This document shows, piece after piece, positions 53,302-62,844 of a stretch of DNA of 64,000 nt. The position numbers and the translations under genes are program-made. The notes beneath the pieces were generated by a model. The model ran no database searches and was not told where the DNA came from. It was given only the letters and a program-made list of their open reading frames with translations. Source of the DNA: Betaproteobacteria bacterium UKL13-2 (lineage in GTDB: Bacteria > Pseudomonadota > Gammaproteobacteria > Burkholderiales > Usitatibacteraceae); NCBI GenBank assembly GCA_001602455.1, contig CP012157.1, forward strand, positions 491,733 through 555,732, in the 5' to 3' direction. The number at the start of each line of letters is the position of its first letter. The stretch's first letter is position 1.

Positions 53302-54429
53302 ATGCGCACCGCCGTCTGGCGCGCTGAAAATGGTGGAGCTGCACCGAAACGTGTGATGGTGGCCGACGACACAATGACCGCCGATCGCGCATTTGGTTTG
53401 GCGAGCGAAGGCACCGCCCTGTTGTGGCGGGGAGATTTTCAAAATGCCAAGCAGTTGCTGTTGGCCCTGGCTCGGCGGGTTGACGTGCGTGGGGCGAGGA
53501 AAAAGTCCAAATCCCAAGCGGGAGCGACACCCGCTCAACCGCAGGTGTCACCCATCGAGTCCTTCAATCAACATCGATTGAAACGATCTCAGCGGGCGCG
53601 GACGCTCTCGATGTTGCTAGTCCCCTTTGATACCGATTTCAGTATTCCGCTTGGGCGCGCACCGGACGTCGCAGCAGCTTGTAAGGACGCTTGGGGGCAG
53701 CCAACCGGTCGGCCAGCCGTGACATCGCTGCGTGAGCTGCTGGGGATTATTGGTGCTTATGAGTGGCGCAAAAAAGGTGTGCAGATTGCTGCATTGGGTG
53801 AGCGTATTCATCCGCATTACGGTGTCTTCGCACCGATTCGCGATGAGTACGTAGATTTGATCGCGACCACGCCGTTACCTAACCCGCTGCCGTCGATGGC
53901 TTTCGATATTGGCACCGGTACCGGCATATTGGCAGCCGTGCTTGCCCGTCGCGGCATTGTGCGCGTGATTGCAAGCGACATGGACTCACGCGCGATCATT
54001 TGCGCACGCGACAACATGCGCAGGATGCATCTGCAAGAAGCCGTGTCAGTGGTGGAGGCCAATTTGTTTCCCAATGGCCGTGCGCCGCTTATTGTGTGCA
54101 ACCCGCCATGGCTGCCGGCGCGGCCATCATCACCGCTAGAACGTGCGGTGTACGACCCTGATAGCCAAATGCTGCGTGGCTTTTTGTCTGGACTCACGAC
54201 GCACCTTGAAGTTGACGGCGAAGGCTGGTTGATCCTGTCGGATCTTGCGGAGCATTTGGGGCTGCGTTCGCGAGCGATGCTGCTCGACTGGATTGCCGAG
54301 GCGGGACTGATGGTGCGCGACCGCATTGATACCAAGCCCACGCATCGCCGCGTTAATGACAAAGATGACCCGCTCCATGCGGCGCGGGCGAAGGAAGTCA
54401 CCTCGTTGTGGCGGTTGGTGCAGCGCTAG
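53302..54429 (+). CDS. Class I SAM-dependent methyltransferase (HemK/PrmC-like motif)
   Basis: The 375-residue protein has the SAM motif FDIGTGTGILAAVLARRG and the catalytic-type IVCNPPW motif, which resembles N5-glutamine or DNA/RNA N-methyltransferases. An N-terminal region with ASEGTALLWRGDFQNAKQLLLAL is shared with a betaproteobacterial family of unknown target. The ATG at 53302 is my choice; the frame is open to 53161. Its TAG stop lies inside a CTAG element end, so the repeat fixes the C-terminus. Confidence 0.82.
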   Translation: MRTAVWRAENGGAAPKRVMVADDTMTADRAFGLASEGTALLWRGDFQNAKQLLLALARRVDVRGARKKSKSQAGATPAQPQVSPIESFNQHRLKRSQRARTLSMLLVPFDTDFSIPLGRAPDVAAACKDAWGQPTGRPAVTSLRELLGIIGAYEWRKKGVQIAALGERIHPHYGVFAPIRDEYVDLIATTPLPNPLPSMAFDIGTGTGILAAVLARRGIVRVIASDMDSRAIICARDNMRRMHLQEAVSVVEANLFPNGRAPLIVCNPPWLPARPSSPLERAVYDPDSQMLRGFLSGLTTHLEVDGEGWLILSDLAEHLGLRSRAMLLDWIAEAGLMVRDRIDTKPTHRRVNDKDDPLHAARAKEVTSLWRLVQR

Positions 54430-54447
54430 CCTGAACATTGCATGGGG
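54426..54447 (+). repeat. Solo CTAG-family end overlapping a stop codon
   Basis: CTAGCCTGAACATTGCATGG matches the terminal repeat. Its TAG (54427-54429) is the stop codon of the methyltransferase gene. No core follows. Confidence 0.6.
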
Positions 54448-54495
54448 GGGCTTAGCGCCCCGCACAGTTTTGCCTGAAAATGCCCGTATTTCCTT

Positions 54496-55482
54496 GTGTT
54501 TGGCAGATTGATTTTCTGCGCTCACGAATCCCTTTCCCCATCCTTGGCGACCCTCACGGCGGTTCTGATGTCGAATGCTTTCGCACAAACGTTATCGTTC
54601 AACGACATTCTCGACCGCACACCGCGCCCGACACCAACCGATAAAGTATCCTACGGGCCTCACGCGGATCAATACGCCGAACTTTGGCTGCCTGACGCTT
54701 GTGTTGCGTTGTTGCCGGTCGTCATTCTCATTCATGGCGGATGTTGGCGCGCCGACTTGCCCGGCCCTGAATTGGTCGCGTTTTTATCCCAAGCGATTGC
54801 CCAACAAGGTGTCGCGGTTTGCAGCGTAACCTACCGACGCGTGGGTACCGAGACCGGCACCAAGGCTGGCACCAAGGCTGGCACCAACGCTGGCACCAAC
54901 GCGCAGGCGTTTTCGCCGTACCCGGACACCTTTCTCGACGTCGCTGCCGCCGCTGACAAGTTGCGCGAGATCGCGCCACATTACAAACTTGATTTGAATC
55001 GTGTCGTCACGATCGGCCACTCCGCCGGCGGACACCTCGCGTTATGGCTGGCAGCGCGACCCAAGCTTCCCACTTCCTCACGACTTGTGACGCCGCACCC
55101 GCTCACCATTCACGCCGCGGTGGGCATCGCCGCGCTCGCCGACCTCCAATACGCAAAGTCGGCATCTGCGCACGCCTGCGGCGCAGACACGGTTGACTTG
55201 CTCATCAATACCAAAGAGCGCAAAGACGCCGCCTACCTCGATACGTCTGTGACACCATTGCTCCCGTTAGGACTTCCACAAACGCTCATCAGTGGCGCTA
55301 GCGACAGCATCGTCGCCCCCGCGCATGCACTACGCTACCATGAGCACGCCAAAGCCAAGGGCGAGACGGTGACACTACTCACGCTCGAAGATGCTGGTCA
55401 CTTTGAACTCATCGCACCTTGGACACCACCGGGCGCTAGGGTCGTTGAGACGATTGTGTGCGTTGTCAAAGGATGCAAATGA
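54496..55482 (+). CDS. Exported alpha/beta hydrolase with HGGxW motif, possible formamidase
   Basis: The 328-residue protein has a likely signal peptide (start GTG at 54496, cleavage near SNAFA) and an alpha/beta-hydrolase fold: LIHGGCWRADL (HGGxW oxyanion motif), GHSAGGHLALW nucleophile elbow, SDSIV acid and GHFELI histidine. HGGxW is shared by kynurenine formamidases and bd-FAE esterases. A tryptophan dioxygenase gene converges from the other side, making N-formylkynurenine a candidate substrate, though a signal peptide argues against a purely cytoplasmic role. An in-frame repeat encodes Gly-Thr-Lys-Ala units near residue 121. Confidence 0.75.
   Translation: MFGRLIFCAHESLSPSLATLTAVLMSNAFAQTLSFNDILDRTPRPTPTDKVSYGPHADQYAELWLPDACVALLPVVILIHGGCWRADLPGPELVAFLSQAIAQQGVAVCSVTYRRVGTETGTKAGTKAGTNAGTNAQAFSPYPDTFLDVAAAADKLREIAPHYKLDLNRVVTIGHSAGGHLALWLAARPKLPTSSRLVTPHPLTIHAAVGIAALADLQYAKSASAHACGADTVDLLINTKERKDAAYLDTSVTPLLPLGLPQTLISGASDSIVAPAHALRYHEHAKAKGETVTLLTLEDAGHFELIAPWTPPGARVVETIVCVVKGCK
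54856..54903 (+). repeat. 12-bp in-frame tandem repeat inside the hydrolase
   Basis: Four units of GGCACCAAGGCT/GGCACCAACGCT encode Gly-Thr-Lys/Asn-Ala repeats. The array lies between conserved hydrolase strands and looks like an inserted surface loop. Confidence 0.9.
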
Positions 55483-55530
55483 AACGCATCGTTCTCATCG
55501 ATGATCTTGTTGAGGACGGCGTAGAGCGAC

Positions 55531-55555
55531 CTCGCCTGAACATTTCATGGCGCGC
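55531..55555 (+). repeat. Solo CTAG-family end near tryptophan dioxygenase
   Basis: CTCGCCTGAACATTTCATGGCGCG matches the element end. It is followed immediately by the 13-bp tandem repeats. Confidence 0.55.
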
Positions 55556-55560
55556 ATTGG

Positions 55561-55604
55561 TCGCTCGCATTCGTCGCTCGCATTCGTCGCTCGCATTCGT
55601 CGCT
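55561..55604 (-). repeat. 13-bp tandem repeat at the end of tryptophan dioxygenase
   Basis: Three exact copies and a partial copy of TCGCTCGCATTCG reach into the stop codon of the dioxygenase gene. Confidence 0.9.
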
Positions 55605-56448
55605 ATAAGGACGTTCGAATGTCCCAAAGTTCTGGAAAGAGTCGCACGTTGACCATCGCTCGCAAATAGGAAACGCCAGCCGTCCCGCCGCTGCCGCGCT
55701 TGAAGCCAATCACCCGCTCGACCGTCGTGACATGACGAAAACGCCACTGGCGAAAGTAGTCCTCAAGATCGACCAGCTTCTCGGCGAGCTCATACAGATC
55801 CCAGTATTGGCTGGTATTGCCATACACTTTCGCCCACGCCGCAGCGACACTATCGTTTGCGACATACGGCATCGACCAGTCGCGGTCTACCGCAGATTGA
55901 TCCAGTATGAACCCGCGTTTTGCCAGCAGTCGGTTTGCTTCGTCGTAAATCGATGGCGCCTGTAGCAGAGCCGTTAGCTCGGCATGCAGTGCTGGTTGAT
56001 GTGCGAATGGTTTGAGCATCGCACGGTTTTTATTGCCAAATAAAAATTCGAGCATGCGGTTCTGGTGCGATTGGAAACCAGACGATCGCGCAAGTGACTC
56101 TCGGAATGCAGAATACTCCGTCGGCGTCAGGGTCGACAAAACATCCCATGACTGAATCAGGTTGTTCATGATGCGTGAGACACGCGACATCATTTTGAAC
56201 GCGGGGGAAAGGTCTTCCTGCTGGATGCAGCACCTTGCGCGTAGCAACTCCGCAAGCGCTAGCTTCATCCACAATTCAGTCGTCTGATGTTGGATGATGA
56301 ATAGCAGTTCGTTGGGTTCGGTCGAGAGTGGATGCTGGGCACTAAGCAATTGATCGAGTTTGAGGTAGTCCCCATAACTCATCTCGTTCCGAAAATTTTC
56401 ATACGCCCCCTCATGCGCCACACCAGATAGCTTATCGTCGTTCGTCAT
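55603..56448 (-). CDS. kynA: Tryptophan 2,3-dioxygenase
   Basis: This heme enzyme opens the indole ring of tryptophan to N-formylkynurenine, the first step of the kynurenine pathway. The 281-residue protein has [41 protein letters not shown] and the heme-pocket [21 protein letters not shown]. The ATG at 56448 is chosen; the frame is open further upstream into the SMP-30 gene. It starts five bases after the SMP-30 stop, so the two form an operon. No kynU is visible. Confidence 0.95.
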   Translation of the reverse strand: MTNDDKLSGVAHEGAYENFRNEMSYGDYLKLDQLLSAQHPLSTEPNELLFIIQHQTTELWMKLALAELLRARCCIQQEDLSPAFKMMSRVSRIMNNLIQSWDVLSTLTPTEYSAFRESLARSSGFQSHQNRMLEFLFGNKNRAMLKPFAHQPALHAELTALLQAPSIYDEANRLLAKRGFILDQSAVDRDWSMPYVANDSVAAAWAKVYGNTSQYWDLYELAEKLVDLEDYFRQWRFRHVTTVERVIGFKRGSGGTAGVSYLRAMVNVRLFPELWDIRTSL

Positions 56449-56453
56449 GATCA

Positions 56454-57353
56454 CTAATACATCGGCAGCGAGGTTTTCAGCACAACACCGGTCTGCGCTT
56501 CTGTAATGAACACAGTTCTCGGATCGCTCGGGTCGATGGTCAGGCCTGTCACCCAATCACCGCGCGACGAGTCGACACGATACTTCGGCTCGCCACGTTT
56601 ATCAAACATCCACACACAACCCATCCCCTGATGCGCAATGTAGATGTTGTCGTCACTATCCATGGCAATGCCACCGGGGCCGCCGTTGGTACCCCAACCG
56701 CCTGAAAGTTGAAGGTATCGACCGACCTTGGAGACGCCGCCCTCCACCAGTGGTACTCGCCAGACGGCGTTATCCCCCGTTACCGCCATCAGCAACAAAT
56801 CTTCATTGGCACTAAGCGCGAGTCCTGACGGCCTTGCGATACCGTCCACCAACCGTTGCAACTCACCGCTGGCCTTCATTCGGTATAAAGCGCCATCTGC
56901 GGCATGCAGCCCGGTTTGGCCGGCATCCGAAAAATACAGATCGCCGTTGCTGGCAAAGGTCAGGTGGCTCACGCCCAGAAAACGCTGCCCGACGAAGTGT
57001 GTCAATACCGGCGATAACTTCCGCAAACTGACATCAAACTGCAAAATGCCGTGCCGCTGATCGGCGATAAACAGGCGGCCATCCGTATGAAACTTTAAGC
57101 CGCTCGGCCAGCCGTCATATTTGGTAATGAGATCCCATTCGCCCGTTGGGGTAACGCGGAAAATGCGTCCGAATGGTGCATCCGCCAACCATAAATTACC
57201 GCTGCTATCAAAGCAGGGTCCGTCCAAAAAGCTATGAATGTCCCGGCCGCCGAGATTTGCGTGCGACCAAGGATTGTCTGCGCCAGCATCATGCAGAAAC
57301 GACGGCAATTCAAAGTGGGTATCGGTGGTGAGTGAAAGCGGCGTGGAATACAT
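56454..57353 (-). CDS. SMP-30/gluconolactonase-like beta-propeller protein
   Basis: The 299-residue protein has repeats of a six-blade propeller ([50 protein letters not shown]), as in SMP-30/gluconolaconase-type lactonases. It has no signal peptide. The metal ligands expected for lactonases cannot be fully assigned by eye. It is transcribed with tryptophan dioxygenase and divergent from the 5-oxoprolinase gene, an arrangement I have not seen described. Confidence 0.85.
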   Translation of the reverse strand: MYSTPLSLTTDTHFELPSFLHDAGADNPWSHANLGGRDIHSFLDGPCFDSSGNLWLADAPFGRIFRVTPTGEWDLITKYDGWPSGLKFHTDGRLFIADQRHGILQFDVSLRKLSPVLTHFVGQRFLGVSHLTFASNGDLYFSDAGQTGLHAADGALYRMKASGELQRLVDGIARPSGLALSANEDLLLMAVTGDNAVWRVPLVEGGVSKVGRYLQLSGGWGTNGGPGGIAMDSDDNIYIAHQGMGCVWMFDKRGEPKYRVDSSRGDWVTGLTIDPSDPRTVFITEAQTGVVLKTSLPMY

Positions 57354-57478
57354 ATTGGCTTAGACAATGTGAATGCCCGCATTATGCGTCACTGGTAAGT
57401 GTTGAGGTAGAAATCATCCTTCCGAACTTCGATATGGCGTGGCCTCAGTTTCAGCAGCACAGGCATTAAACTGCCGCC

Positions 57479-60400
57479 ATGGCAACCACTGCAGTGACAA
57501 ATCCTCGACTCTGGCAATTCTGGATTGATCGTGGTGGCACCTTTACCGATATCGTTGGACGCCATCCAGGCGGCCATCTCGTGACGGCGAAGTTGTTATC
57601 GGAGAATCCCGAGGTTTACCCAGACGCCGCAATTGCCGGCATTCGACAGCTCATGGGTATCGCCCCCACCGCACTTATTCCCGTCGCGGAGATTGAAGCG
57701 GTCAAAATGGGAACAACAGTCGCTACCAATGCGCTACTTGAGCGCAAAGGCGAGCCAACACTACTCGCCATCACCGCAGGATTTCGAGATCAACTTCGGA
57801 TTGCCTATCAAAACCGTCCCCGTATTTTTGATATGCATATTCGTTTGCCTGAATTACTTTACGCGGACGTGATCGAGATTCCTGAACGGATGAGCGTGCA
57901 GGGCGAGGTGTTGATACCGCTCGATGAAGTAGCCACACGCTTGCGTCTCGCCGATGCATTTGAACGCGGAATTCGCGCCGTCGCGATTGTGTTAATGCAC
58001 AGCTACCGTTACTGCCATCACGAGCAGCGCGTCGCACAGCTTGCGCGTGAAATCGGCTTCACGCAGGTGTCCGTCTCGTCTGAGGTCAGCCCAGTGATGA
58101 AAATCGTCTCGCGCGGCGACACCACGATAGTCGATGCCTATCTTTCCCCAATTCTCAGACGATATGTGGAGCAGGTTTCCAAGGAGCTGCCCGATACGCG
58201 TCTGTATTTTATGCAGTCCAATGGCGGACTGACAGATGCGGCGCGCTTTCAAGGGAAGGACGCAATCCTGTCGGGGCCTGCGGGGGGCATTATCGGCATG
58301 ACCCAAACGGCGAGCGCGGCGGGTTTCCCGAAAATCATCGGCTTTGACATGGGCGGAACCTCAACCGACGTTTCACACTTTGCAGGTGAATTGGAGCGCG
58401 AATTCGAGACGCAAGTCGCCGGTGTCCGAATGCGCGCTCCGATGATGTCGATCCACACCATCGCCGCGGGTGGCGGCTCGATTTTGCATTTCGAGGCCGT
58501 CGGTAGAACCGCGCGATTTCGCGTCGGCCCCGACAGCGCTGGCGCAAACCCAGGGCCTGCGTGCTACCGTCGCGGCGGTCCATTAACGGTCACAGATTGC
58601 AACGTCATGCTCGGCAAGTTGCGACCCGACTGGTTTCCGAAAGTCTTCGGTATCGAAGGCAATCTGCCTCTCGACAGCGACATTGTTCGCCAGAAATTCG
58701 TTGCACTCACGACCGAGGTCAACCAAGCGACCGGGCAAACACTAAGTCCAGAGACGATTGCCGAGGGGTTTCTTCAGGTGGCGGTGGCAAATATGGCCAA
58801 TGCCATCAAACGTATTTCGGTCGAACGCGGCCACGATGTCACCGAATATGCGCTGCAGTGTTTTGGTGGCGCAGGTGGTCAGCATGCATGTATGGTCGCT
58901 GACCGGCTTGGAATATCAACCATTTACATCCACGCCCTCGCTGGCGTGTTGTCGGCCTACGGCATGGGGCTCGCGAGTCTTACCTCGATGCGTGAAGAAT
59001 CGGTCGAAATGCCCTTAAGCCAATCCGCAAGTCACCTGACAATGCGATTCGCAATTCTTGCCGATGCCGTTGGCGAGCAATTACGCGGCCAGGGAGTTTT
59101 GCCGACAAAGATCATCCTCACGCGCCGGGTACATCTGAAATACCAAGGCACGGATTCGGCCATCGCCGTTGTTTATGCTGACGCACCATCGATGCAAGCT
59201 GCATTTGAAGAAGCGTATAAAAAGCGTTTCAGCTTTCTCATGCCGACGCGCGCGCTCATCGTGGAAGCCATCTCCGTCGAAGCGACGAGTCAATCCGAGC
59301 GGGGCAAGTCTGGCGTACAGGCGATGTCCAATCGCCCGCCTGCCCAACCACTCGGTAGTGCACCGCTCGTCTCAGGCGGCATATCACAAAGCGCTTCGGT
59401 CTACGACCATGCGACCTTAGTGAGGCACCAGCAAATTGATGGCCCCGCGATCATTAGCGACCATCACGCCACGACTATTGTCGAACCCGGCTGGCGCGCC
59501 TCGTTAACCGCAGAATGTGACTTGGTATTGCAGCGCGTTGTGCCACTCAAAACCTCACAGACCACGGGCGCTGGCAAGTCCGCTGACCCTGTCACGCTTG
59601 AAGTTTTCAATAATCTGTTTATGTCGATTGCCGAGCAGATGGGTGCCCGTCTCCAACAAACCGCCCACTCAGTCAATATCAAGGAGCGACTCGATTTTAG
59701 TTGTGCGCTGTTTGATGCTGAAGGCAACCTGATTGCCAATGCGCCCCATATGCCAGTACACCTAGGATCGATGGGCGAATCGATCAACACGGTTTACCGA
59801 AAGAACTTCGGCCAAATGCGTCCTGGCGACGTGTATGTACTTAACGATCCGTACAATGGCGGCACCCATCTGCCTGATGTCACTGTGGTGACGCCGGTAT
59901 TTATGTCTGACATTGACACCGCACCGCAGTTTTTTGTCGGCTCGCGAGGCCACCACGCCGATATCGGCGGTATCACCCCCGGCTCCATGCCGCCATTCTC
60001 CAAGACAATAGCCGACGAAGGTGTGTTGCTCGATAACGTCAAACTGGTCTCTGCGGGCATTTTCTTGGAAGACGACATTCGAGCGAAGTTAGCAAACGCG
60101 CCATTTCCTGCGCGAAACATCGACCAAAACATGGCGGATCTTCGCGCACAAATCGCCGCCAACGAAAAGGGCGTACAGGAATTGCGCCAAATGGTCGCGC
60201 ACTACGGTTTGCCCACCGTAACAGCCTACATGCAGCATGTGCAAGACAATGCAGAGGACTGTGTTCGTCGCGCCATTGGCGGCTTGCGAGACGGTCGTTT
60301 TCAATATGCCATGGACAATGGCGCAGTGATCGCTGTCACGGTGACTATTGCAGATGACAAACGAAATGCCACGATTGATTTTTCCGGAACATCCACTCAA

Positions 60401-61120
60401 CTGGCTTCAAACTTTAACGCGCCCTCCGCCGTAGTCTATGCGGCGGTGTTGTACGTATTCCGCATGCTCGTTGATCGCGACATTCCGCTCAATGCAGGTT
60501 GCCTGAAACCGCTGACCATTATCATCCCGCCTGGTTCGATGTTGAGCCCGGTGCCGCCCGCCGCCACCGTCGCGGGCAATGTTGAAACATCGCAATGCAT
60601 CACTGACGCACTCATTGGCGCACTCGGCGTGATGGCGGCGAGCGGGGGTACGATGAATAACGTCACGTTTGGTAACGCCCAGTATCAATACTATGAAACA
60701 GTCTCAGGTGGCACGGGTGCGGGGCCAAATTTTGATGGGTGCAGTGCCGTTCAGGCACACATGACCAACTCTCGTTTAACGGACCCCGAAGTGTTGGAGC
60801 TTCGCTATCCCGTCATCGTGGTCGCGCATACGATTCGGCGGGGATCAGGCGGAAGAGGTTTACACGTCGGTGGTGACGGTGCCATTCGTAAGATTCGTTT
60901 TCGGGAGCCGATGAGCGTCGCGATTTTGGCCGGACATCGCGTGGTCCCGCCGTTCGGCTTAGCGGGCGGTGGTGTCGGTGCATGTGGCGAAAACTGGATC
61001 GAGCGAGCCGATGGTTCGAAAACGACGCTGTCATATTCGGATGAAGCTGAGGTAAATACGGGCGATGTATTTGTGCTCCACACACCCGGTGGTGGTGGCT
61101 TCGGCCAAGCGGCGACATAA
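57479..61120 (+). CDS. 5-oxoprolinase (HyuA-HyuB fusion)
   Basis: ATP-dependent 5-oxoprolinase hydrolyses 5-oxo-L-proline to glutamate. The 1213-residue single chain joins an N-terminal hydantoinase A-type part (about 1-690; DRGGTFTDIVGRHPGG, GFDMGGTSTDVSHF) to a C-terminal hydantoinase B-type part (about 700-1213; VNIKERLDFSCALFD, VLNDPYNGGTHLPDV). The fused form and length match eukaryotic-type OPLAH enzymes rather than split PxpABC. It stands alone with SMP-30 divergent. Closely related acetone carboxylase or N-methylhydantoinase subunits are less likely because both parts are fused. Confidence 0.9.
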   Translation: MATTAVTNPRLWQFWIDRGGTFTDIVGRHPGGHLVTAKLLSENPEVYPDAAIAGIRQLMGIAPTALIPVAEIEAVKMGTTVATNALLERKGEPTLLAITAGFRDQLRIAYQNRPRIFDMHIRLPELLYADVIEIPERMSVQGEVLIPLDEVATRLRLADAFERGIRAVAIVLMHSYRYCHHEQRVAQLAREIGFTQVSVSSEVSPVMKIVSRGDTTIVDAYLSPILRRYVEQVSKELPDTRLYFMQSNGGLTDAARFQGKDAILSGPAGGIIGMTQTASAAGFPKIIGFDMGGTSTDVSHFAGELEREFETQVAGVRMRAPMMSIHTIAAGGGSILHFEAVGRTARFRVGPDSAGANPGPACYRRGGPLTVTDCNVMLGKLRPDWFPKVFGIEGNLPLDSDIVRQKFVALTTEVNQATGQTLSPETIAEGFLQVAVANMANAIKRISVERGHDVTEYALQCFGGAGGQHACMVADRLGISTIYIHALAGVLSAYGMGLASLTSMREESVEMPLSQSASHLTMRFAILADAVGEQLRGQGVLPTKIILTRRVHLKYQGTDSAIAVVYADAPSMQAAFEEAYKKRFSFLMPTRALIVEAISVEATSQSERGKSGVQAMSNRPPAQPLGSAPLVSGGISQSASVYDHATLVRHQQIDGPAIISDHHATTIVEPGWRASLTAECDLVLQRVVPLKTSQTTGAGKSADPVTLEVFNNLFMSIAEQMGARLQQTAHSVNIKERLDFSCALFDAEGNLIANAPHMPVHLGSMGESINTVYRKNFGQMRPGDVYVLNDPYNGGTHLPDVTVVTPVFMSDIDTAPQFFVGSRGHHADIGGITPGSMPPFSKTIADEGVLLDNVKLVSAGIFLEDDIRAKLANAPFPARNIDQNMADLRAQIAANEKGVQELRQMVAHYGLPTVTAYMQHVQDNAEDCVRRAIGGLRDGRFQYAMDNGAVIAVTVTIADDKRNATIDFSGTSTQLASNFNAPSAVVYAAVLYVFRMLVDRDIPLNAGCLKPLTIIIPPGSMLSPVPPAATVAGNVETSQCITDALIGALGVMAASGGTMNNVTFGNAQYQYYETVSGGTGAGPNFDGCSAVQAHMTNSRLTDPEVLELRYPVIVVAHTIRRGSGGRGLHVGGDGAIRKIRFREPMSVAILAGHRVVPPFGLAGGGVGACGENWIERADGSKTTLSYSDEAEVNTGDVFVLHTPGGGGFGQAAT

Positions 61121-61227
61121 GCGCGTGCGGTAACGCACACTTTGTTTGCGATGCCACAAAACGTGCAGCCGCATGCGCTACTTGTTGCAGATGTACCAAC
61201 AACACAATTGAAATCGCGATTAAGCAG

Positions 61228-61255
61228 TTGCTTAAAACTTAAGCAGGGATAAAAT
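61228..61255 (+). promoter_or_regulatory. Predicted dusB-fis promoter
   Basis: TTGCTT and TAAAAT are 16 bases apart. An inverted repeat TTAAGCA...TGCTTAA (61220-61235) overlaps the -35 box and could be an operator. Confidence 0.55.
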
Positions 61256-61356
61256 AAGCTCTCTTCTGCAAACTTTGTGCATAAACATCGAAAAAACTGT
61301 CGAACACTTTCTCTTCTGTTTCTTGCTCGTTTCTTTCTCGTTCCTCTCTCGTTTCT

Positions 61357-61410
61357 TTCTCTGTTCTCTGTTCTCTGTTCTCTATTCTCTATTCTCGATT
61401 CTTTATTCTC
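61357..61410 (+). repeat. 7-bp pyrimidine-rich tandem repeat upstream of dusB
   Basis: Seven units and a partial unit of TTCTCTG/TTCTCTA lie in the dusB leader, 35 bases before the start. A looser run of the same unit begins near 61325. Confidence 0.9.
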
Positions 61411-61444
61411 ACCCGTCCCGCTACAATCGTCCCCCGCCTTCTTC

Positions 61445-62497
61445 GTGCAACTCGGCCCTTACATCCTAAAAAACAATTTGATCTGTGCGCCAATGGCTGG
61501 CGTTACTGATCGTCCGTTTCGCCAACTTTGCAAAAAATTAGGTGCCGGGATGGCGGTATCCGAAATGGTGGCGTCGAATAGTAAGCTGTGGCAAACCGAA
61601 AAATCGATCTTGCGCGGTAACCACGTCGGCGAGACCGAACCGATTGTGGTGCAGATTGCAGGTGCCGCCCCCGATATGATGGCGGAGGCGGCGCGTTACA
61701 ACGTTGATCGCGGCGCGCAGATTATCGATATCAACATGGGCTGCCCTGCCAAGAAAGTATGCAATGTTTACGCAGGCTCGGCGCTACTTCAGGACGAAGC
61801 ATTAGTCGAGCGCATTGTCGCTGCGGTCGTCAATGCGGTCGACGTACCAGTAACACTAAAAATTCGCACGGGCTGGGACCGCGACCACAAAAACGCCCTG
61901 AACATCGCTCGTATTGCCGAAGACAATGGTATCCAATGTCTCGCAGTGCATGGGCGCACCCGCGCTGACCTCTACAACGGCGACGCCGAATACGACACCA
62001 TTCGCGCGGTTAAGCAAAGCGTGAAAATTCCCGTCGTGGCCAATGGCGACATCGATTCGCCCGAGAAGGCGAAACACGTCCTCGCATTTACCGGCGCGGA
62101 CGCCGTCATGATCGGCCGCGCAGCGCAAGGGCGCCCGTGGGTCTTCCGCGACATCGCGTGGTATCTGAAAACCGGCACGCACCTTGCGCCACCCACCATT
62201 CAAGAAGTGACATCGATTGTGCGCGAGCATCTTGAGAATTTGTATGCGTTCTACGGTGAGCAAAAGGGATACCGCATCGCGCGTAAACACATTGGCTGGC
62301 TCGTCGCAAAAGACGGCATGCATGCGCCAAATGGCGAAGCATTCCGGCAGGAAATGAATCAAATTGAAAACACCGCAGCACAGATTTGTGCAGTACTGAA
62401 GTACCTCGCAACACTGGAATCCCAAGGTCATGTATTCTTTGACTTCGGCTTTCCAAAAAGTCCGGCAACCGCAGACCAATTGCAGTCAGCGGCGTAG
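61445..62497 (+). CDS. dusB: tRNA-dihydrouridine synthase B
   Basis: DusB reduces uridine to dihydrouridine in the tRNA D-loop with FMN and NADPH. The 350-residue product has APMAGVTDRPFRQL, INMGCPAKKVCN with the catalytic cysteine, the FMN site TLKIRTGW and GADAVMIGRAAQGRPW. I chose the GTG at 61445 (QLGPYILKNN follows); the open frame upstream translates the pyrimidine-rich repeat. It is followed by fis, the standard dusB-fis operon of gamma- and betaproteobacteria. Confidence 0.93.
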   Translation: MQLGPYILKNNLICAPMAGVTDRPFRQLCKKLGAGMAVSEMVASNSKLWQTEKSILRGNHVGETEPIVVQIAGAAPDMMAEAARYNVDRGAQIIDINMGCPAKKVCNVYAGSALLQDEALVERIVAAVVNAVDVPVTLKIRTGWDRDHKNALNIARIAEDNGIQCLAVHGRTRADLYNGDAEYDTIRAVKQSVKIPVVANGDIDSPEKAKHVLAFTGADAVMIGRAAQGRPWVFRDIAWYLKTGTHLAPPTIQEVTSIVREHLENLYAFYGEQKGYRIARKHIGWLVAKDGMHAPNGEAFRQEMNQIENTAAQICAVLKYLATLESQGHVFFDFGFPKSPATADQLQSAA

Positions 62498-62526
62498 AAA
62501 TAAGAACAGGCAATCTAAGGAAAAGC

Positions 62527-62796
62527 ATGACTAGGGAACCACGAGGCCACTTATTGGAAAACAGTGGTGATAGCGAACTATCTGCTTGCGTTCGCAAAAT
62601 GATGAAGCAGTATTTCAAAGATTTAGATGGTGAAGAAGCATCGAACATTTATGACATGGTGGTCGCCAATGTTGAGCGCCCGCTGCTCGAAGTGGTGATG
62701 CACCAAGCGCGTGGCAACCAAACCCGTGCGGCGGATCTCCTTGGGCTGAACCGCAATACGCTGCGAAAGAAGCTCAGTCAGCACGGCATCGAGTAA
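62527..62796 (+). CDS. fis: DNA-binding protein Fis
   Basis: Fis is a small nucleoid protein and transcription regulator. The 89-residue protein has a C-terminal helix-turn-helix (RAADLLGLNRNTLRKKL, about 68-84) and the upstream dimerisation helices (ERPLLEVVMHQARGNQ). It lies 29 bases after dusB and the two are probably co-transcribed. It is close to E. coli Fis in length and C-terminal sequence. Confidence 0.94.
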   Translation: MTREPRGHLLENSGDSELSACVRKMMKQYFKDLDGEEASNIYDMVVANVERPLLEVVMHQARGNQTRAADLLGLNRNTLRKKLSQHGIE

Positions 62797-62808
62797 GCGA
62801 AGATATCA

Positions 62809-62844
62809 ATGCACATGCACATGCACATGCAAATGCAAATGCAC
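62809..62844 (+). repeat. 6-bp tandem repeat at the purH start
   Basis: Six hexamers ATGCAC/ATGCAA, all in frame, form the first twelve codons of purH (Met-His and Met-Gln pairs). Each repeat starts with ATG, so there are six possible start codons. Confidence 0.92.

Noticed and set aside
61277-61444. N-terminal extension of DusB with many Phe, Leu and Ser residues
   Set aside because: It is a translation of the pyrimidine-rich repeat; DusB homology begins at about 61445.
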